60,825 bases of DNA from Haloferula rosea (GTDB lineage: Bacteria; Verrucomicrobiota; Verrucomicrobiia; Verrucomicrobiales; Akkermansiaceae), in the NCBI RefSeq assembly GCF_016595525.1, contig NZ_JAENII010000019.1, positions 1 to 60,825 on the forward strand, given 5' to 3'. The notes under the pieces were generated by a model. The model saw only the letters and a program-made list of their open reading frames with translations, was not told the origin of the DNA and did not search any database. The position numbers and the translations under genes were made by a program. Below, in pieces: positions 48,591 through 58,632 of the stretch; position 1 is the stretch's first letter, and every line of letters starts with the position of its first letter.

Positions 48591-49580
48591 ATGGCACCCA
48601 GAGTGAAACAGCTGGCATCCTTGCCGATTGGCGAATTCTTCGAACGGCACGCCAAAGCGCTGTCCATGTCCCTGTTGAGCGACGCGCATGGATTCGACCG
48701 CACCATCAACGAGCCCGCCCCCAACCGCCCCGGACTCGCCCTGTCCGGATTCTTTTCCTACTTCGCCAAGAAGCGCATCCAAGTCCTCGGCAACTCCGAG
48801 ATGTCTTACCTGAAGAAACTCAATCCCGAGATGCGCGGCGAACGCTTCGGCCGCATGTGCGAGCGGGATATTCCCGCCATCGTCGTCTCGCGAGGCGCCA
48901 CCCTGAGCGACGACCTGCTCTCCATCGCCGCCAACCACCGGATTCCCGTCTTCAATACCAAGCTGGTGACGATGAAGTTCCTCAACGCCGCCACGCTCAA
49001 GCTCGAGCAGGAATTCGCACCGACGACCACGCTCCATGGCTGCATGCTCGACGTCCGCGGCATCGGTGTCCTCATCATGGGAAAGAGCGGAAGCGGAAAA
49101 AGTGAAACCGCCATCGGCCTGCTGGAACGCGGCAGCGCCCTCGTCGCCGATGACATGGTCCGCATCACCTGGGTCGGCGACGAACTCCGTGCCAGCGCCC
49201 CGGAACTCTCCCGTGGCTACATCGAGATCCGCGGCATCGGCATCGTCAACGTCGCCAACCTCTACGGTCTGACTTCCATCCGCCCCGAAAAGCGACTCGA
49301 CCTCGTCGTGACCCTCACCCCCCACGCCAATCTCAATGACGTCGACCGGGTTGGAATCAAACCCAAGACCCACCAAGTCCTCGGCCAGAAGGTCCCCATG
49401 GTCGAAATCCCCGTGGCCGCCGGTCGTGACACCGCACGCATGGTCACCATCGCCGCTCTCGACCAGCAACTCCGGCGCCTCGGCTACAACATGGCCGACG
49501 AATTCAACGACCGTTTGCTCCAGCACATGGCCGAAAACAGCCGTGACCGCGGCACCCCGATCAATCCCAAAGGGCTCTGA
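48591..49580 (+). CDS. hprK: HPr kinase/phosphorylase
   Basis: A 329-residue bifunctional enzyme that phosphorylates Ser46 of HPr and reverses it. It has the P-loop GKSGSGKS (164-171), HG at 149-150, and the HprK signature EIRGIGIVNV. Followed by the HPr gene 145 bp downstream. Together they suggest a catabolite-type control system or a PTS remnant; no EI or EII gene is in the window. Confidence 0.95.
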   Translation: MAPRVKQLASLPIGEFFERHAKALSMSLLSDAHGFDRTINEPAPNRPGLALSGFFSYFAKKRIQVLGNSEMSYLKKLNPEMRGERFGRMCERDIPAIVVSRGATLSDDLLSIAANHRIPVFNTKLVTMKFLNAATLKLEQEFAPTTTLHGCMLDVRGIGVLIMGKSGSGKSETAIGLLERGSALVADDMVRITWVGDELRASAPELSRGYIEIRGIGIVNVANLYGLTSIRPEKRLDLVVTLTPHANLNDVDRVGIKPKTHQVLGQKVPMVEIPVAAGRDTARMVTIAALDQQLRRLGYNMADEFNDRLLQHMAENSRDRGTPINPKGL

Positions 49581-49724
49581 GAACCCTCGAATTCCCGGCA
49601 GATACGCGACTTTCAGGGCTTCCCGACCCGGCCGATTTCGCGCTCCAAACCGACCTCGAAAAATCCCTTGGACGTCGCCCGAAGGCTCCCTAGACTCCGC
49701 CCGGCTTCAGGCCGATTCATCGAG

Positions 49725-49991
49725 ATGGCTCAACGCGAATTTCAGATCCAGAACAAGCTTGGCATTCACGCCCGGCCCGCCGCTCAGTTCGTCAAAACGG
49801 CGAGTAAGTTCACCTCCGAAATCCGGGTGGAGAAGGATGGCGAAGAGGTTGATGGCAAAAGCATCATGGGACTGATGATGCTCGCCGCAGGCCATGGCTC
49901 CTCGATCACCGTGATCACCGAGGGAGACGATGCCGACAACGCGATGGCGGCGCTTGCCGACCTCATCGAGCGCAAGTTCGAGGAGGAGTAA
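49725..49991 (+). CDS. ptsH: Phosphocarrier protein HPr
   Basis: An 88-residue HPr. Both phosphorylation sites are exactly placed: H15 in NKLGIHARPAAQF and S46 in DGKSIMGLMMLAA. ATG 49725 is preferred over 49668, as it puts His at residue 15. Partner of HprK. Confidence 0.96.
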   Translation: MAQREFQIQNKLGIHARPAAQFVKTASKFTSEIRVEKDGEEVDGKSIMGLMMLAAGHGSSITVITEGDDADNAMAALADLIERKFEEE

Positions 49992-50083
49992 ACCCCCGCG
50001 GCTTTCACGGCCGGGAAGAGCACCACGGGCATTCCGCAATCCGACTGAAACACTCGGAAGCACTCCGGCGTAAGAATCGTTCT

Positions 50084-51535
50084 ATGAAGGAATTGATTTC
50101 TCCGTTTGGACGTCGCCGTTTCATCCAGACCCTCGGTGCCACCGCCCTCAGCACCTTCCCATCCCTCGGCGCCGTCGGCGCAAACGAGCAGGTCCGACTC
50201 GGAGTCATCGGTTGCGGAGGTCGCGGCACCTCCCTGATGAAGCAGTTCCACGGACTCAAGAATGTCCGGGTCGTGGCCCTTTCCGACCCCGACACCGCCC
50301 AGATGGGCAAGGCGGCCAAGGTTCTCAAGGGTGGCTCCGTCCCGGAACAATTCCAAGACTACCGCAAGCTGCTCGAGAGCAAGGACATCGATGCCGTCAT
50401 CGTCGCCAGCCCGAACCACTGGCACGCCCTTCACACCATCCACGCCTGCCAGGCCGGGAAAGACGTCTACGTTGAGAAACCCGTCACCCACAAGATGAAC
50501 GAAGCCTCCAAGATGGTGGAGGCCGCGGAAAAATACGACCGCATCGTTCAGGCCGGGACCCAGAACCGCTCGGACACCGGGCTGATCAAGGCCTTCGATT
50601 TCATCCAGAGCGGCGAGATTGGCAAGATCACGGCGATTCGTGGACTCTGCTACCGCAACCGCGACTCCATCGGACGGGCCAAGAACCCACCGCTCAAACC
50701 GCCGACCACCTGCGACTACGACCTCTGGCTCGGCCCCGCCCAGGACCTGCCCATCCTGCGCAAGCAATTCCACTACGACTGGCACTGGATCTGGAATACC
50801 GGCAATGGCGACGTCGGCAATCAGGCCCCCCACGAATTCGACATCATGGCCTGGGCCCTCGGCGATCCCGCCATGCCAAGCAAGGTCCAGAGCTTCGGCC
50901 AGCGCTTCGGTTGGGACGACGGCGGCCAGACCCCGAACATGCAGGTATCCTGGTTCGAACTCGGCGGGGTCCCGGCCATCTTCGAGGTCAATGACATGAA
51001 GATCAAACCCGGCACCAACGCATCCCCCGCCTTCAAGGGCACCCGCGTCGGCATCATCGTCACCTGCGAAGGTGGCGAGTTCCGCGGCGGCCGGGGAGGC
51101 GGCTACATCGTCGGTCCCGATGGAAAGGAACGCCTGCACAAATTCCCCGGTGATGCAGGCGGCGGCCACGCGCAGAACTTCGTCGACGCCATCCGCTCGC
51201 GGAAGGCAGACACCCTTCGCGGCAAGCTGAGCCGCTCGACGGACACTGCCGCCCTTTCCCACCTGTCGAACATCTCCTACCGCTCCGGCAAGCCCGCCAC
51301 CTCCACCGAGTTGCGCAACGGCATGCTGGCGGACTCTCCGGCACTCCTCGAAGTGCTCGACCGCCAGGAATCCCAGCTCAAGGCCTGGGGCATCGACACC
51401 AACAAGGTCCCCTACATGGCGGGCACAGAAGTCTCAGTCGACCCCGCCACCCGCAAGGTCATCGGTGATCTGGCCAACTCCGAGTTCGCCGTTCCCGCGC
51501 ACCGGAAGGGCTACACCCTCCCTGAGAAAGTCTGA
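50084..51535 (+). CDS. Gfo/Idh/MocA-family oxidoreductase, Tat-exported
   Basis: A 483-residue NAD(P)-dependent sugar-type oxidoreductase. The N-terminus (GRRRFIQTLGATALSTF) fits a Tat signal. GVIGCGGRGTSLM is the Rossmann glycine motif, VEKPVTHKMNEA holds the EKP lysine, and GNQAPHEFDIMAWALG contains the conserved substrate-binding His of the family. Common in verrucomicrobia and planctomycetes, with unknown substrate. Confidence 0.88.
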   Translation: MKELISPFGRRRFIQTLGATALSTFPSLGAVGANEQVRLGVIGCGGRGTSLMKQFHGLKNVRVVALSDPDTAQMGKAAKVLKGGSVPEQFQDYRKLLESKDIDAVIVASPNHWHALHTIHACQAGKDVYVEKPVTHKMNEASKMVEAAEKYDRIVQAGTQNRSDTGLIKAFDFIQSGEIGKITAIRGLCYRNRDSIGRAKNPPLKPPTTCDYDLWLGPAQDLPILRKQFHYDWHWIWNTGNGDVGNQAPHEFDIMAWALGDPAMPSKVQSFGQRFGWDDGGQTPNMQVSWFELGGVPAIFEVNDMKIKPGTNASPAFKGTRVGIIVTCEGGEFRGGRGGGYIVGPDGKERLHKFPGDAGGGHAQNFVDAIRSRKADTLRGKLSRSTDTAALSHLSNISYRSGKPATSTELRNGMLADSPALLEVLDRQESQLKAWGIDTNKVPYMAGTEVSVDPATRKVIGDLANSEFAVPAHRKGYTLPEKV

Positions 51536-51596
51536 TCGCCCGCCACGAGGATCCACGGGGGGCAGCAGCGCCCCACCCAAGAGTCCGGACGGATGT

Positions 51597-52655
51597 TCAT
51601 GCCGAGAAGCGCTCGGTGCTCAACTGACCGCACCCGGCGGCCACGTCGAGCCCACGCTTCTGCCTGACCGTCACCGGCAGCCCGCTGTCCTGCAGGATCC
51701 GCTGGAAAGCATCCACCCGATCATCCTCCGGCGCCTGGCCGTCGAAACCTTCAGTCGCGTTCAGCGGGATCAGGTTCACCTGCACATGCATGCCTTCTAA
51801 CAAGGCAGCCAAGCGCTTGGCGTGCGCGTCACTGTCATTGACCCCACCGATCAGGGTCCATGCCACCAGCACGCGCTGCCCCTTGATCTCGCTGTAATCC
51901 CGGCACGCCTTCATCAGTTCGGCCAGTGGCCAGCGGCGATTGATCGGGATCAACTTGCTACGCTCCTCGTCCGTCGCACCATGCAGGCTCACCGCCAGCG
52001 TGTAACGTTTCGGATGCCCGGCGAGTCGGCGGATGCCATCTACGTGACCTACCGTACTGATACTCACCCTCGATGCCCCGATTCCCATGCCACGGGTTTC
52101 CGTCAGGTGCTCGAGCGCGAGCATCGTCTCATCGAAATTGTGCAGCGGCTCACCCATGCCCATCATCACCAGATTGCGGAGTTTTTCGCCGTGGTGCTTC
52201 TGCAGCTCGGCCGCCACGTGGCGAGCCTGCGCAATGATCTCCGCGGCCTTCAGGTGGCGACGGAAACCCATCTGACCCGTCGCACAGAACACGCAGCCCA
52301 TGGCACAGCCGACCTGGGTGCTGAGGCAGGCGGTGAAACGGCCCGGATATCCCATCAGCACCGATTCCACCTCCGCCCCGTCGCCAAGACGAAGCAGGAA
52401 CTTGCGCGTCCAACCGTCTCCACTGGGCGTCTCGGCCACCTGCTCGGCTTGGGTGAATTCATCTCCCGCACGGGCGTCGATCCAGCGCTCCAGTGGGGGT
52501 TCGAATTTCCCGCGCTCGCCGGTTTGCAACCAGCGATACAGCGGCTGCGTGTGCGCACGGCTCACACCGTCCGCCTGCAAACGCTCGGCGAGTTCATCGA
52601 AGGTCAGCGATTCAAGCTTCGGCCCCACGCCCGAAGCGTCCTCCATCCGAATCAC
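51597..52655 (-). CDS. rlmN: Dual-specificity rRNA/tRNA (adenine-C2)-methyltransferase RlmN
   Basis: A 352-residue radical-SAM methyltransferase. The 4Fe-4S motif is CAMGCVFC; ATGQMGFRRHL, MMGMGEPLHNFD, and the C-terminal VTVRQKRGLDVAAGCGQL with the methyl-accepting Cys are intact. It methylates A2503 of 23S rRNA in known members. Start 52655 (MIRMEDASG) or 52646. Confidence 0.95.
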   Translation of the reverse strand: MIRMEDASGVGPKLESLTFDELAERLQADGVSRAHTQPLYRWLQTGERGKFEPPLERWIDARAGDEFTQAEQVAETPSGDGWTRKFLLRLGDGAEVESVLMGYPGRFTACLSTQVGCAMGCVFCATGQMGFRRHLKAAEIIAQARHVAAELQKHHGEKLRNLVMMGMGEPLHNFDETMLALEHLTETRGMGIGASRVSISTVGHVDGIRRLAGHPKRYTLAVSLHGATDEERSKLIPINRRWPLAELMKACRDYSEIKGQRVLVAWTLIGGVNDSDAHAKRLAALLEGMHVQVNLIPLNATEGFDGQAPEDDRVDAFQRILQDSGLPVTVRQKRGLDVAAGCGQLSTERFSA

Positions 52656-52773
52656 GGATCAAGTACGGAATCACATCCCCCACCCTGCAGGATTCCCACC
52701 GATCCCCACCAATCCCGTCCATCCTGCCAGAAAAGACATGACCTCGGCCTCACGAACGTGCTTCATGGGGCGG

Positions 52774-53277
52774 ATGAATGCCTGCGTTGTCATGACCGTC
52801 CTCGCCCCGGATCGCACGGGGATCGTCCAGACCCTTTCCCAAACTGTCGCCGACTGCGGTGGAAACTGGCTGGAGAGCCGCATGGCCCGATTGGCCGGCC
52901 AGTTCGCCGGCATCCTCAAGGTCGAGATCGTTGAAGAAAAGGCCGCCGCGCTGATCGCCGCCCTCGAAGGACTTGAGGGGATGTCCATTCACGCCACCAT
53001 CGAAGGTCCTGATGGCGACACCTCACGGGAACATCTGAACCTCGACGTGGTCGGCAACGACCGCCCCGGCATCGTCAAGGCCCTCTCCGCAGCCATCGCA
53101 GGCGCCGGAGCGAACCTCGAAGACCTTCAAACGGCTCTCGAAAGCGCGCCCATGGCCGGTCACCCCATCTTCCACGCCAAAGGCATCGTCTCACTCCCCG
53201 ATGACCTCGCCCCCGGCGCACTCATCGAAGCCATCGAAACCGTCGGCGAGGACCTCAACGTAACCGTGGAAGAGTGA
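52774..53277 (+). CDS. GcvR-like tandem ACT-domain protein
   Basis: A 167-residue protein with two ACT domains: VVMTVLAPDRTGIVQTLSQ, then NLDVVGNDRPGIVKALSAA. GcvR-like proteins regulate glycine cleavage in enterobacteria; the role here is not known. Starts at 52738 and 52765 are alternatives; 52774 (MNACVVMTVLAPDR) is the most family-like. Confidence 0.8.
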   Translation: MNACVVMTVLAPDRTGIVQTLSQTVADCGGNWLESRMARLAGQFAGILKVEIVEEKAAALIAALEGLEGMSIHATIEGPDGDTSREHLNLDVVGNDRPGIVKALSAAIAGAGANLEDLQTALESAPMAGHPIFHAKGIVSLPDDLAPGALIEAIETVGEDLNVTVEE

Positions 53278-53310
53278 GCTGAGGAGTAACGGCTAGCCAA
53301 CCGACTCCGA

Positions 53311-53874
53311 TCAGAACTGCAGAAAGTTCTCCAGCAGCATCTTCCCCTTCTCCGTGAGGATGGACTCGGGGTGGAACTGCACCCCGTGGACTGGGTGCTC
53401 CTTGTGACACAGCCCCATGATCTCGCCTTCCTCCGTCCATGAGGTGATCTCCAGACAATCAGGGAGCGTCTCCCGCTTCACGATCAGGGAGTGGTAACGG
53501 GTCGCCTCCAAGGGATTCGGCAGTCCCTTGAACACACTCGCGCCCTCATGCAGAATGGGCGAGGTCTTGCCGTGCATCAGGCGGTCGGCGCGGACCACGT
53601 CGCCCCCGTAAACCTGCCCGATCGACTGGTGGCCGAGACATACTCCTAGAATGGGCGTCGTTGAGCCGAGTTCACGGATGACATCGCACGAGATGCCCGC
53701 TTCGTTCGGCGTGCAGGGACCGGGAGACACACAGATGCGCGATGGCTTGAGGGCCTTCACTTCATCCACGGTGAGCGCATCATTGCGGATCACCTTCATC
53801 TCCGCACCCAGCTCTCCGAAGTACTGAACCAGGTTGTAGGTGAAGGAATCGTAGTTATCGATGATCAGTAGCAT
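53311..53874 (-). CDS. trpG: Anthranilate/aminodeoxychorismate synthase glutamine amidotransferase
   Basis: A 187-residue class-I amidotransferase supplying ammonia to the synthase. Catalytic Cys in [11 protein letters not shown], and His-Glu in VQFHPESIL. It starts 3 bp after the trpE stop. Whether it serves tryptophan only or also folate (PabA) cannot be decided. Confidence 0.93.
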   Translation of the reverse strand: MLLIIDNYDSFTYNLVQYFGELGAEMKVIRNDALTVDEVKALKPSRICVSPGPCTPNEAGISCDVIRELGSTTPILGVCLGHQSIGQVYGGDVVRADRLMHGKTSPILHEGASVFKGLPNPLEATRYHSLIVKRETLPDCLEITSWTEEGEIMGLCHKEHPVHGVQFHPESILTEKGKMLLENFLQF

Positions 53875-53877
53875 GGC

Positions 53878-55377
53878 TCAATCCTCCAGGGTTTTGGCGA
53901 GGGCGATCGCACGCAGCATTCCCTTCGCCTTGTTGACGGTTTCGTTGTACTCGTAGGTCGGCTGCGAGTCGGCGACCACGCCGGCACCCGCCTGCACGTA
54001 GGCCATTCCATCCTTCAGAAGGCAGGTCCGCAGGGTGATGCACGAATCGTGCGACCCATCGAACCCGAAGTAACCGACGGCGCCGGCGTACGCACACCGC
54101 TTGCTCTTCTCGAGTTCGTTGATGATCTGCATGGCACGGATCTTCGGCGCTCCGGAGACCGTCCCGGCGGGGAAGGTCGCACGCAGCACATCGTAGGCGC
54201 TGTGCTCGTCATCCAGCGTGCCGGTCACATTCGACACGATGTGCATCACGTGGCTGTAGCGCTCGACGATCATGAAGTCATCGACCTTCACGCTGCCGTG
54301 CTTGGCGATGCGCCCGACGTCATTCCGCGCCAGATCGACCAACATCAGGTGCTCGGCTCGCTCCTTGGGGTCGGCGAGCAGTTCGGCCGCCAGAGCATCA
54401 TCTTCGGCGGTCGTCTTCCCCCTCCATCGGGTGCCCGCGATCGGGCGGATGTCGATCCGTCCCTCGACGGAGCGCACATGCACCTCCGGCGAACTGCCGA
54501 CCAAGGAAAAGCCCTCGAGTTCGAGGACAAACATGTAGGGTGAGGGATTCACATGGCGCAGCGCCCGATAAAGGTCGACCGGCGAGCGCCCGAATGGTGT
54601 CTCGAAGCGCTGGCTCGGGACGAACTGGAACACATCGCCGGCAGCGATGTATTCCTTCCCCTGCCGCACCATGTTCTCATATTCCTCCTGCGTCGTGTTG
54701 CTCTTCGCTTCGCAGGCATCCACCTCGGCGAGACCATTCAAGGCCGGCACGTGCAGGGGCCGGTTGAGCATTTCCACCGTCGCCGCGATTCTGCCTTGGG
54801 CAGCAGCGTAGGCTTCGTCCGGCGTCGCGTGCTCCTCGAGAAAGGCATTCGCGATGACCAGCACCCGGCGCAACCGTTGGTCGAAGACCACAAGCGTATC
54901 CGCGAGGACGAAGACCGCATCCGGCACACCCAGCTCATCCTTCGGTGGCTCCGCCACACTCGGTTCGAACTGGCGCACCGCATCGTATGCCATGTAGCCG
55001 ACCAGGCCGCCGCAGAACGGAGGCAGGTTTCCGTGCAACACCGGGCGGTAGGGAGCCATGTGCCGCTCCAGAGCCGCAAGCACGTCGTCTTCCGCCGTCT
55101 CGGTGGTCACCTTGCTGCCTTCCCGAATGGTGATCTCCTTGCCACGAGCCTCGATCACCCGTCTGGGGCCGCTTCCCAGAATCGACCATCGTCCGCTCTT
55201 GTCGGTGCTCTCGGCACTTTCGAGAAGAAACGAATGATGCCCGTCGCGCACCTTCAGGTAGGCGGACAGAGGCGTTTCGAAATCCGCCGCAAGCTGGGTG
55301 TAGACCGGGACAATGTTGCCCTGATCCGTCAGCTGGGCGAATTCCTCAAACGAGGGTTCGATCGGGATCGGATTCAC
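53878..55377 (-). CDS. trpE: Anthranilate synthase component I
   Basis: A 499-residue chorismate-binding enzyme, first step of tryptophan synthesis. TrpE features: N-terminal regulatory segment (PSFEEFAQLTDQGNIVPVYT, LLESAES for feedback inhibition by Trp), SPSPYMFVLELEGFSLVGSS-like NPSPYMF, PIAGTRWRG, LVDLARNDVGR, FPAGTVSGAPKIRAM and the terminal GAGVVADSQPTYEYNE. I favour GTG 55377 (M/VNPIPIEPSFEEF) as start; ATG 55446 is also open. Forms an operon with trpG. Confidence 0.93.
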   Translation of the reverse strand: MNPIPIEPSFEEFAQLTDQGNIVPVYTQLAADFETPLSAYLKVRDGHHSFLLESAESTDKSGRWSILGSGPRRVIEARGKEITIREGSKVTTETAEDDVLAALERHMAPYRPVLHGNLPPFCGGLVGYMAYDAVRQFEPSVAEPPKDELGVPDAVFVLADTLVVFDQRLRRVLVIANAFLEEHATPDEAYAAAQGRIAATVEMLNRPLHVPALNGLAEVDACEAKSNTTQEEYENMVRQGKEYIAAGDVFQFVPSQRFETPFGRSPVDLYRALRHVNPSPYMFVLELEGFSLVGSSPEVHVRSVEGRIDIRPIAGTRWRGKTTAEDDALAAELLADPKERAEHLMLVDLARNDVGRIAKHGSVKVDDFMIVERYSHVMHIVSNVTGTLDDEHSAYDVLRATFPAGTVSGAPKIRAMQIINELEKSKRCAYAGAVGYFGFDGSHDSCITLRTCLLKDGMAYVQAGAGVVADSQPTYEYNETVNKAKGMLRAIALAKTLED

Positions 55378-55475
55378 GTGGGCGGGAGTTTGCCCGCCAT
55401 CCGCGGAGTGCCAAGTGTGAAGTGCCAGCTCATCGAGCATGAACAAATGCCCGCCGAGGCGGCGTTACCCCTGGG

Positions 55476-57332
55476 ATGAGCCCTTCCTCCCCCGCCCTTG
55501 CAGCCAGCCTCCTGCTCGCCGCTCTTGCGCAAGCCACTTCGGTCGGAGTCGGTGAGCACGAGTGCCCGATCTGCGAGCGCGAGTTGAAGACCACCCGGGT
55601 AATGAGCTATTCGCAGTTCGGTGAGCCCGCCCGGGACCTCTCCGACCTTCCGCGATACACCCTTTTCGGCAGCCCGGAATCCTGCCCTTGGGACCTCTAC
55701 ACCGCCTTCTCCGACGGTTGGGAAATCGAGGACCCCGACGAACTGGCGTCGATGAAGAGATTCCTCACCACCCGGCCCCTCGCCATCCAGCTTACTCCCG
55801 CCGAGGCTGAGCTTCTGGGCGATGCTCCCCTGCCCTCATCCATTCGATCACTCCTCTGGGCACGAACCTGCAACCTCCAGCGCAAGCCCAACCCTGCCCG
55901 TGACCGCGACACGGCCCTCCTCCTCTTTTACAACACCCGCCACCCGGCCGATGCCTCGACCCGCCGGTGGAACCACCACTTCCGATCCGAGGCGATCAAG
56001 ACCCTCGATGCCCACGCCAAGGATCCCGGAATCACGGCGGTCGAGCGCAGCATCTTCACCTACCTCGCCGGTGAACTCCGGCGACAGGCCGACGACCCTC
56101 AAGGCGCCAAGACGAACTTCGCAGAAGCACGAGAACTCGCCAACAAGAGCAAGTCGAAAGACGACGCATGGATCGAACGATGGGCGCAGGAGCAAACCCT
56201 CCTCATCGACGTGGAAGGGGTCGACTCCGGCGAACTCGATAGCTGGCTCATCCGCCCACTGCCGAACCCGTGGGGGGAATCCGAGAAGGTCGAAGCCCTC
56301 GCAGAGATGGCGTGGACCAAGCACAAGCAGGCGCTCGACACCTTGCTGGAGCGCGCCACCACCCGGAACGACACCAAGGCCGAGGCCATCCTGTGGAAAA
56401 GCATCGGACAGGACCCGGCCGCCCTCCTCGCTCTCGCCGAAACCTCGCCCGAAGACGCCATCGAGATGCTACCGAAGGGCTACCCCCATTGGGCGGAGTG
56501 GTTCCAGCGCATCGCAGAGACCGTCGACAAAGATGCCGCGCTCAAGGCACTGCTCGCGAACGAGCGAAATCGGAACATCCTCGGGCGGGTCGTCGGCTTC
56601 CAACGGGCCCCATGGCAGGACGACCCGAAGGTGAAATCGATGCTCCGCGACGCCTGCCAAAGCAATGACCCGACCCAGTGGCTCGAGAAGCTGTCCGCCT
56701 TCGAGAAACGGGACGTGCTCGGCGAAGTGATGGATGCGATGGAAAACGACGACCTCAACATGGCGCGGAACGCCGCCCGACTCGCCGTCCACATGCTCAA
56801 GGAACTCGACGCAGACCCAAAGCTCGCCAACTACCCGGTGTCCTACCTGCTCGCCGACCTGTGCGAAGACCGCAAAAAGTTCTCAAAGGCCGTCCAACCC
56901 CACCTGTCCGGAACGTGGAAGACCCCGTTCTGGAAGGCTTGCGTCACCTACGCGTCGGGAAATGAAAAGGTCAGCCAGGAACTCCTCAGCAGCCCCTTGC
57001 GGAAACAGCACAGCAGGGAGGACGGCATGGTGTTCGATCACCTCCTCTATCAGATGCTCGAGGCAGCTGGAGACCCCGCCCTCGTGCCGGACTGCATCAA
57101 GGAACTCGAAACCAAGGACTGGCTGGCTTCGGAAATCCAGTCATACGCCATGGCCATCGACGACAAGCGCCTCACTGCCGCCCTGCTTCAGCGCCTCGAA
57201 TGGCTCCACCACCCACAGACCAAGAAGCACGAAGCCTATTCGATGCTCATGGAAGGCGAAGCCCTCGACATCGAGTCCCACCTCTTCACTGAGAAGCTGG
57301 AAGCTCTCCCGACGGTCGTCGCCGCACCCTGA
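55476..57332 (+). CDS. Exported cysteine-rich/TPR-like protein of unknown function
   Basis: A 618-residue protein with signal peptide (MSPSSPALAASLLLAALAQA), then HECPICERELKTTRVMSYSQ, a CPxC motif reminiscent of DUF2225 proteins, and a later ESCPWDLY. The rest is alpha-helical with TPR-like repeat periodicity (EARELANKSKSKDDAW, EDAIEMLPKGYPHWAEW). No family assignment beyond that. Convergent with nagA, gap 8 bp. Confidence 0.6.
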   Translation: MSPSSPALAASLLLAALAQATSVGVGEHECPICERELKTTRVMSYSQFGEPARDLSDLPRYTLFGSPESCPWDLYTAFSDGWEIEDPDELASMKRFLTTRPLAIQLTPAEAELLGDAPLPSSIRSLLWARTCNLQRKPNPARDRDTALLLFYNTRHPADASTRRWNHHFRSEAIKTLDAHAKDPGITAVERSIFTYLAGELRRQADDPQGAKTNFAEARELANKSKSKDDAWIERWAQEQTLLIDVEGVDSGELDSWLIRPLPNPWGESEKVEALAEMAWTKHKQALDTLLERATTRNDTKAEAILWKSIGQDPAALLALAETSPEDAIEMLPKGYPHWAEWFQRIAETVDKDAALKALLANERNRNILGRVVGFQRAPWQDDPKVKSMLRDACQSNDPTQWLEKLSAFEKRDVLGEVMDAMENDDLNMARNAARLAVHMLKELDADPKLANYPVSYLLADLCEDRKKFSKAVQPHLSGTWKTPFWKACVTYASGNEKVSQELLSSPLRKQHSREDGMVFDHLLYQMLEAAGDPALVPDCIKELETKDWLASEIQSYAMAIDDKRLTAALLQRLEWLHHPQTKKHEAYSMLMEGEALDIESHLFTEKLEALPTVVAAP

Positions 57333-57340
57333 ATCCAGCC

Positions 57341-58477
57341 CTATTTCACCTCGCCAGCCACCAAGGTCTGATGGACGGAGAAGTCGCTGTTGAGCAGGAC
57401 AATGTCCGCGTGGAAGCCAGCCTCGATCTTGCCGAAGCCCTCGAGACCCAGCGACCTCGCCTGGTTCCATGATGTCGCTTTCACCAGCTGATCCAGCGGC
57501 AGCTCGGTGATCCCGGCAACGTGCTTCACGCCGAGGTTGTAGCGCAGGGCCGAACCTGCCAACGCGCCACCTTCCTTGAGTCGGGCGGTGTCATTCTCCA
57601 CGACCACTTCGAGTCCACCCAGCATCACCTCGCCCTTGTCGACCCAGGAGGCCGCCATGGAATCGGTGATCATCATCAGCCGGTCGATCGATACCCGCTT
57701 GAAGAGCAGCTTCAGCATGTCCGGGCACAGGTGGATCGTATCGCAGATGAGCTCGATCATCAGCTCGTCATCCAGCAATCCGGTCCCAACCACGCCGATT
57801 TCACGGTGATGCAGCGGGGTCATGGCATTGCCGAAGTGGGTCAGATGCGTCAGCCCCGCCTCCTTCGCCGCCATCACCTGCTCACATGTCGCGGCGGTGT
57901 GCGCGGCCGAAGTCGTGATGCCCGCCTTGGTCGCCTCGGCGATGAAATCCACAGCACCCTGCACATCCGGGGCCAGGGAAACGATCAGCGCGGGCGCGAT
58001 GGCATGCAGCGCTTCGATTTCCGAAAAGTCCGGTTCGCGCACGAACTCGGGATTCTGCGCCCCCGCCTTCGACACATTGATGAAGGGTCCCTCGATGTGC
58101 AGACCCGGGCATCGGGTGAATTCCGGGTTCGCCATGTATTCGGCGACCTTCCCGACGATGCTCTGCAGTTTCTCCTTCGGCTGAGTCAGCGTGGTGGGCA
58201 ACCACGTGGTCACCCCCTCCTGAAGCTTGCGCTTGGCGATGTGGCGGATGCCGTCGAGATCATCGTCGCATACATCGCAGCGATCCGCGCCATGGCAGTG
58301 GATGTCGAAAAACCCCGGCATCGCGATGCGGCCACCGCCGTCGATCACCTCGTCGGCCAGCGGTTTTTCACCCGCTTCCAGAACCTGGGAAATCCTGCCG
58401 TCCTCAATCAGGATCTGGCCATCGGCGATATCGAGGTCTGGCGACACAATACGGACGTTCTGAATCAGAGTGCTCAT
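57341..58477 (-). CDS. nagA: N-acetylglucosamine-6-phosphate deacetylase
   Basis: A 378-residue amidohydrolase that deacetylates GlcNAc-6-P for amino-sugar recycling. Motifs: PGFFDIHCHGADR (metal-site HxH), LHIEGPFI (metal Glu), SAAHTAA, HFGNAMTPLHHREIG and MITDSMAA (catalytic Asp). Length normal for NagA. The 155-bp stretch to pgsA shows nothing else. Confidence 0.95.
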   Translation of the reverse strand: MSTLIQNVRIVSPDLDIADGQILIEDGRISQVLEAGEKPLADEVIDGGGRIAMPGFFDIHCHGADRCDVCDDDLDGIRHIAKRKLQEGVTTWLPTTLTQPKEKLQSIVGKVAEYMANPEFTRCPGLHIEGPFINVSKAGAQNPEFVREPDFSEIEALHAIAPALIVSLAPDVQGAVDFIAEATKAGITTSAAHTAATCEQVMAAKEAGLTHLTHFGNAMTPLHHREIGVVGTGLLDDELMIELICDTIHLCPDMLKLLFKRVSIDRLMMITDSMAASWVDKGEVMLGGLEVVVENDTARLKEGGALAGSALRYNLGVKHVAGITELPLDQLVKATSWNQARSLGLEGFGKIEAGFHADIVLLNSDFSVHQTLVAGEVK

Positions 58478-58632
58478 GGGTCAAAAATGGTTGCGTTGGC
58501 AGAACCATGACCTCCCCACCCAGATTTGCCAATACCGCGGCAGCATACGGCATGAAAATCACAAGATATTGCGATTCCTGACATCCCAGAGACCAAAGTT
58601 CCTCTCCCCCGCGAGGGGCCCGATCGACATCT

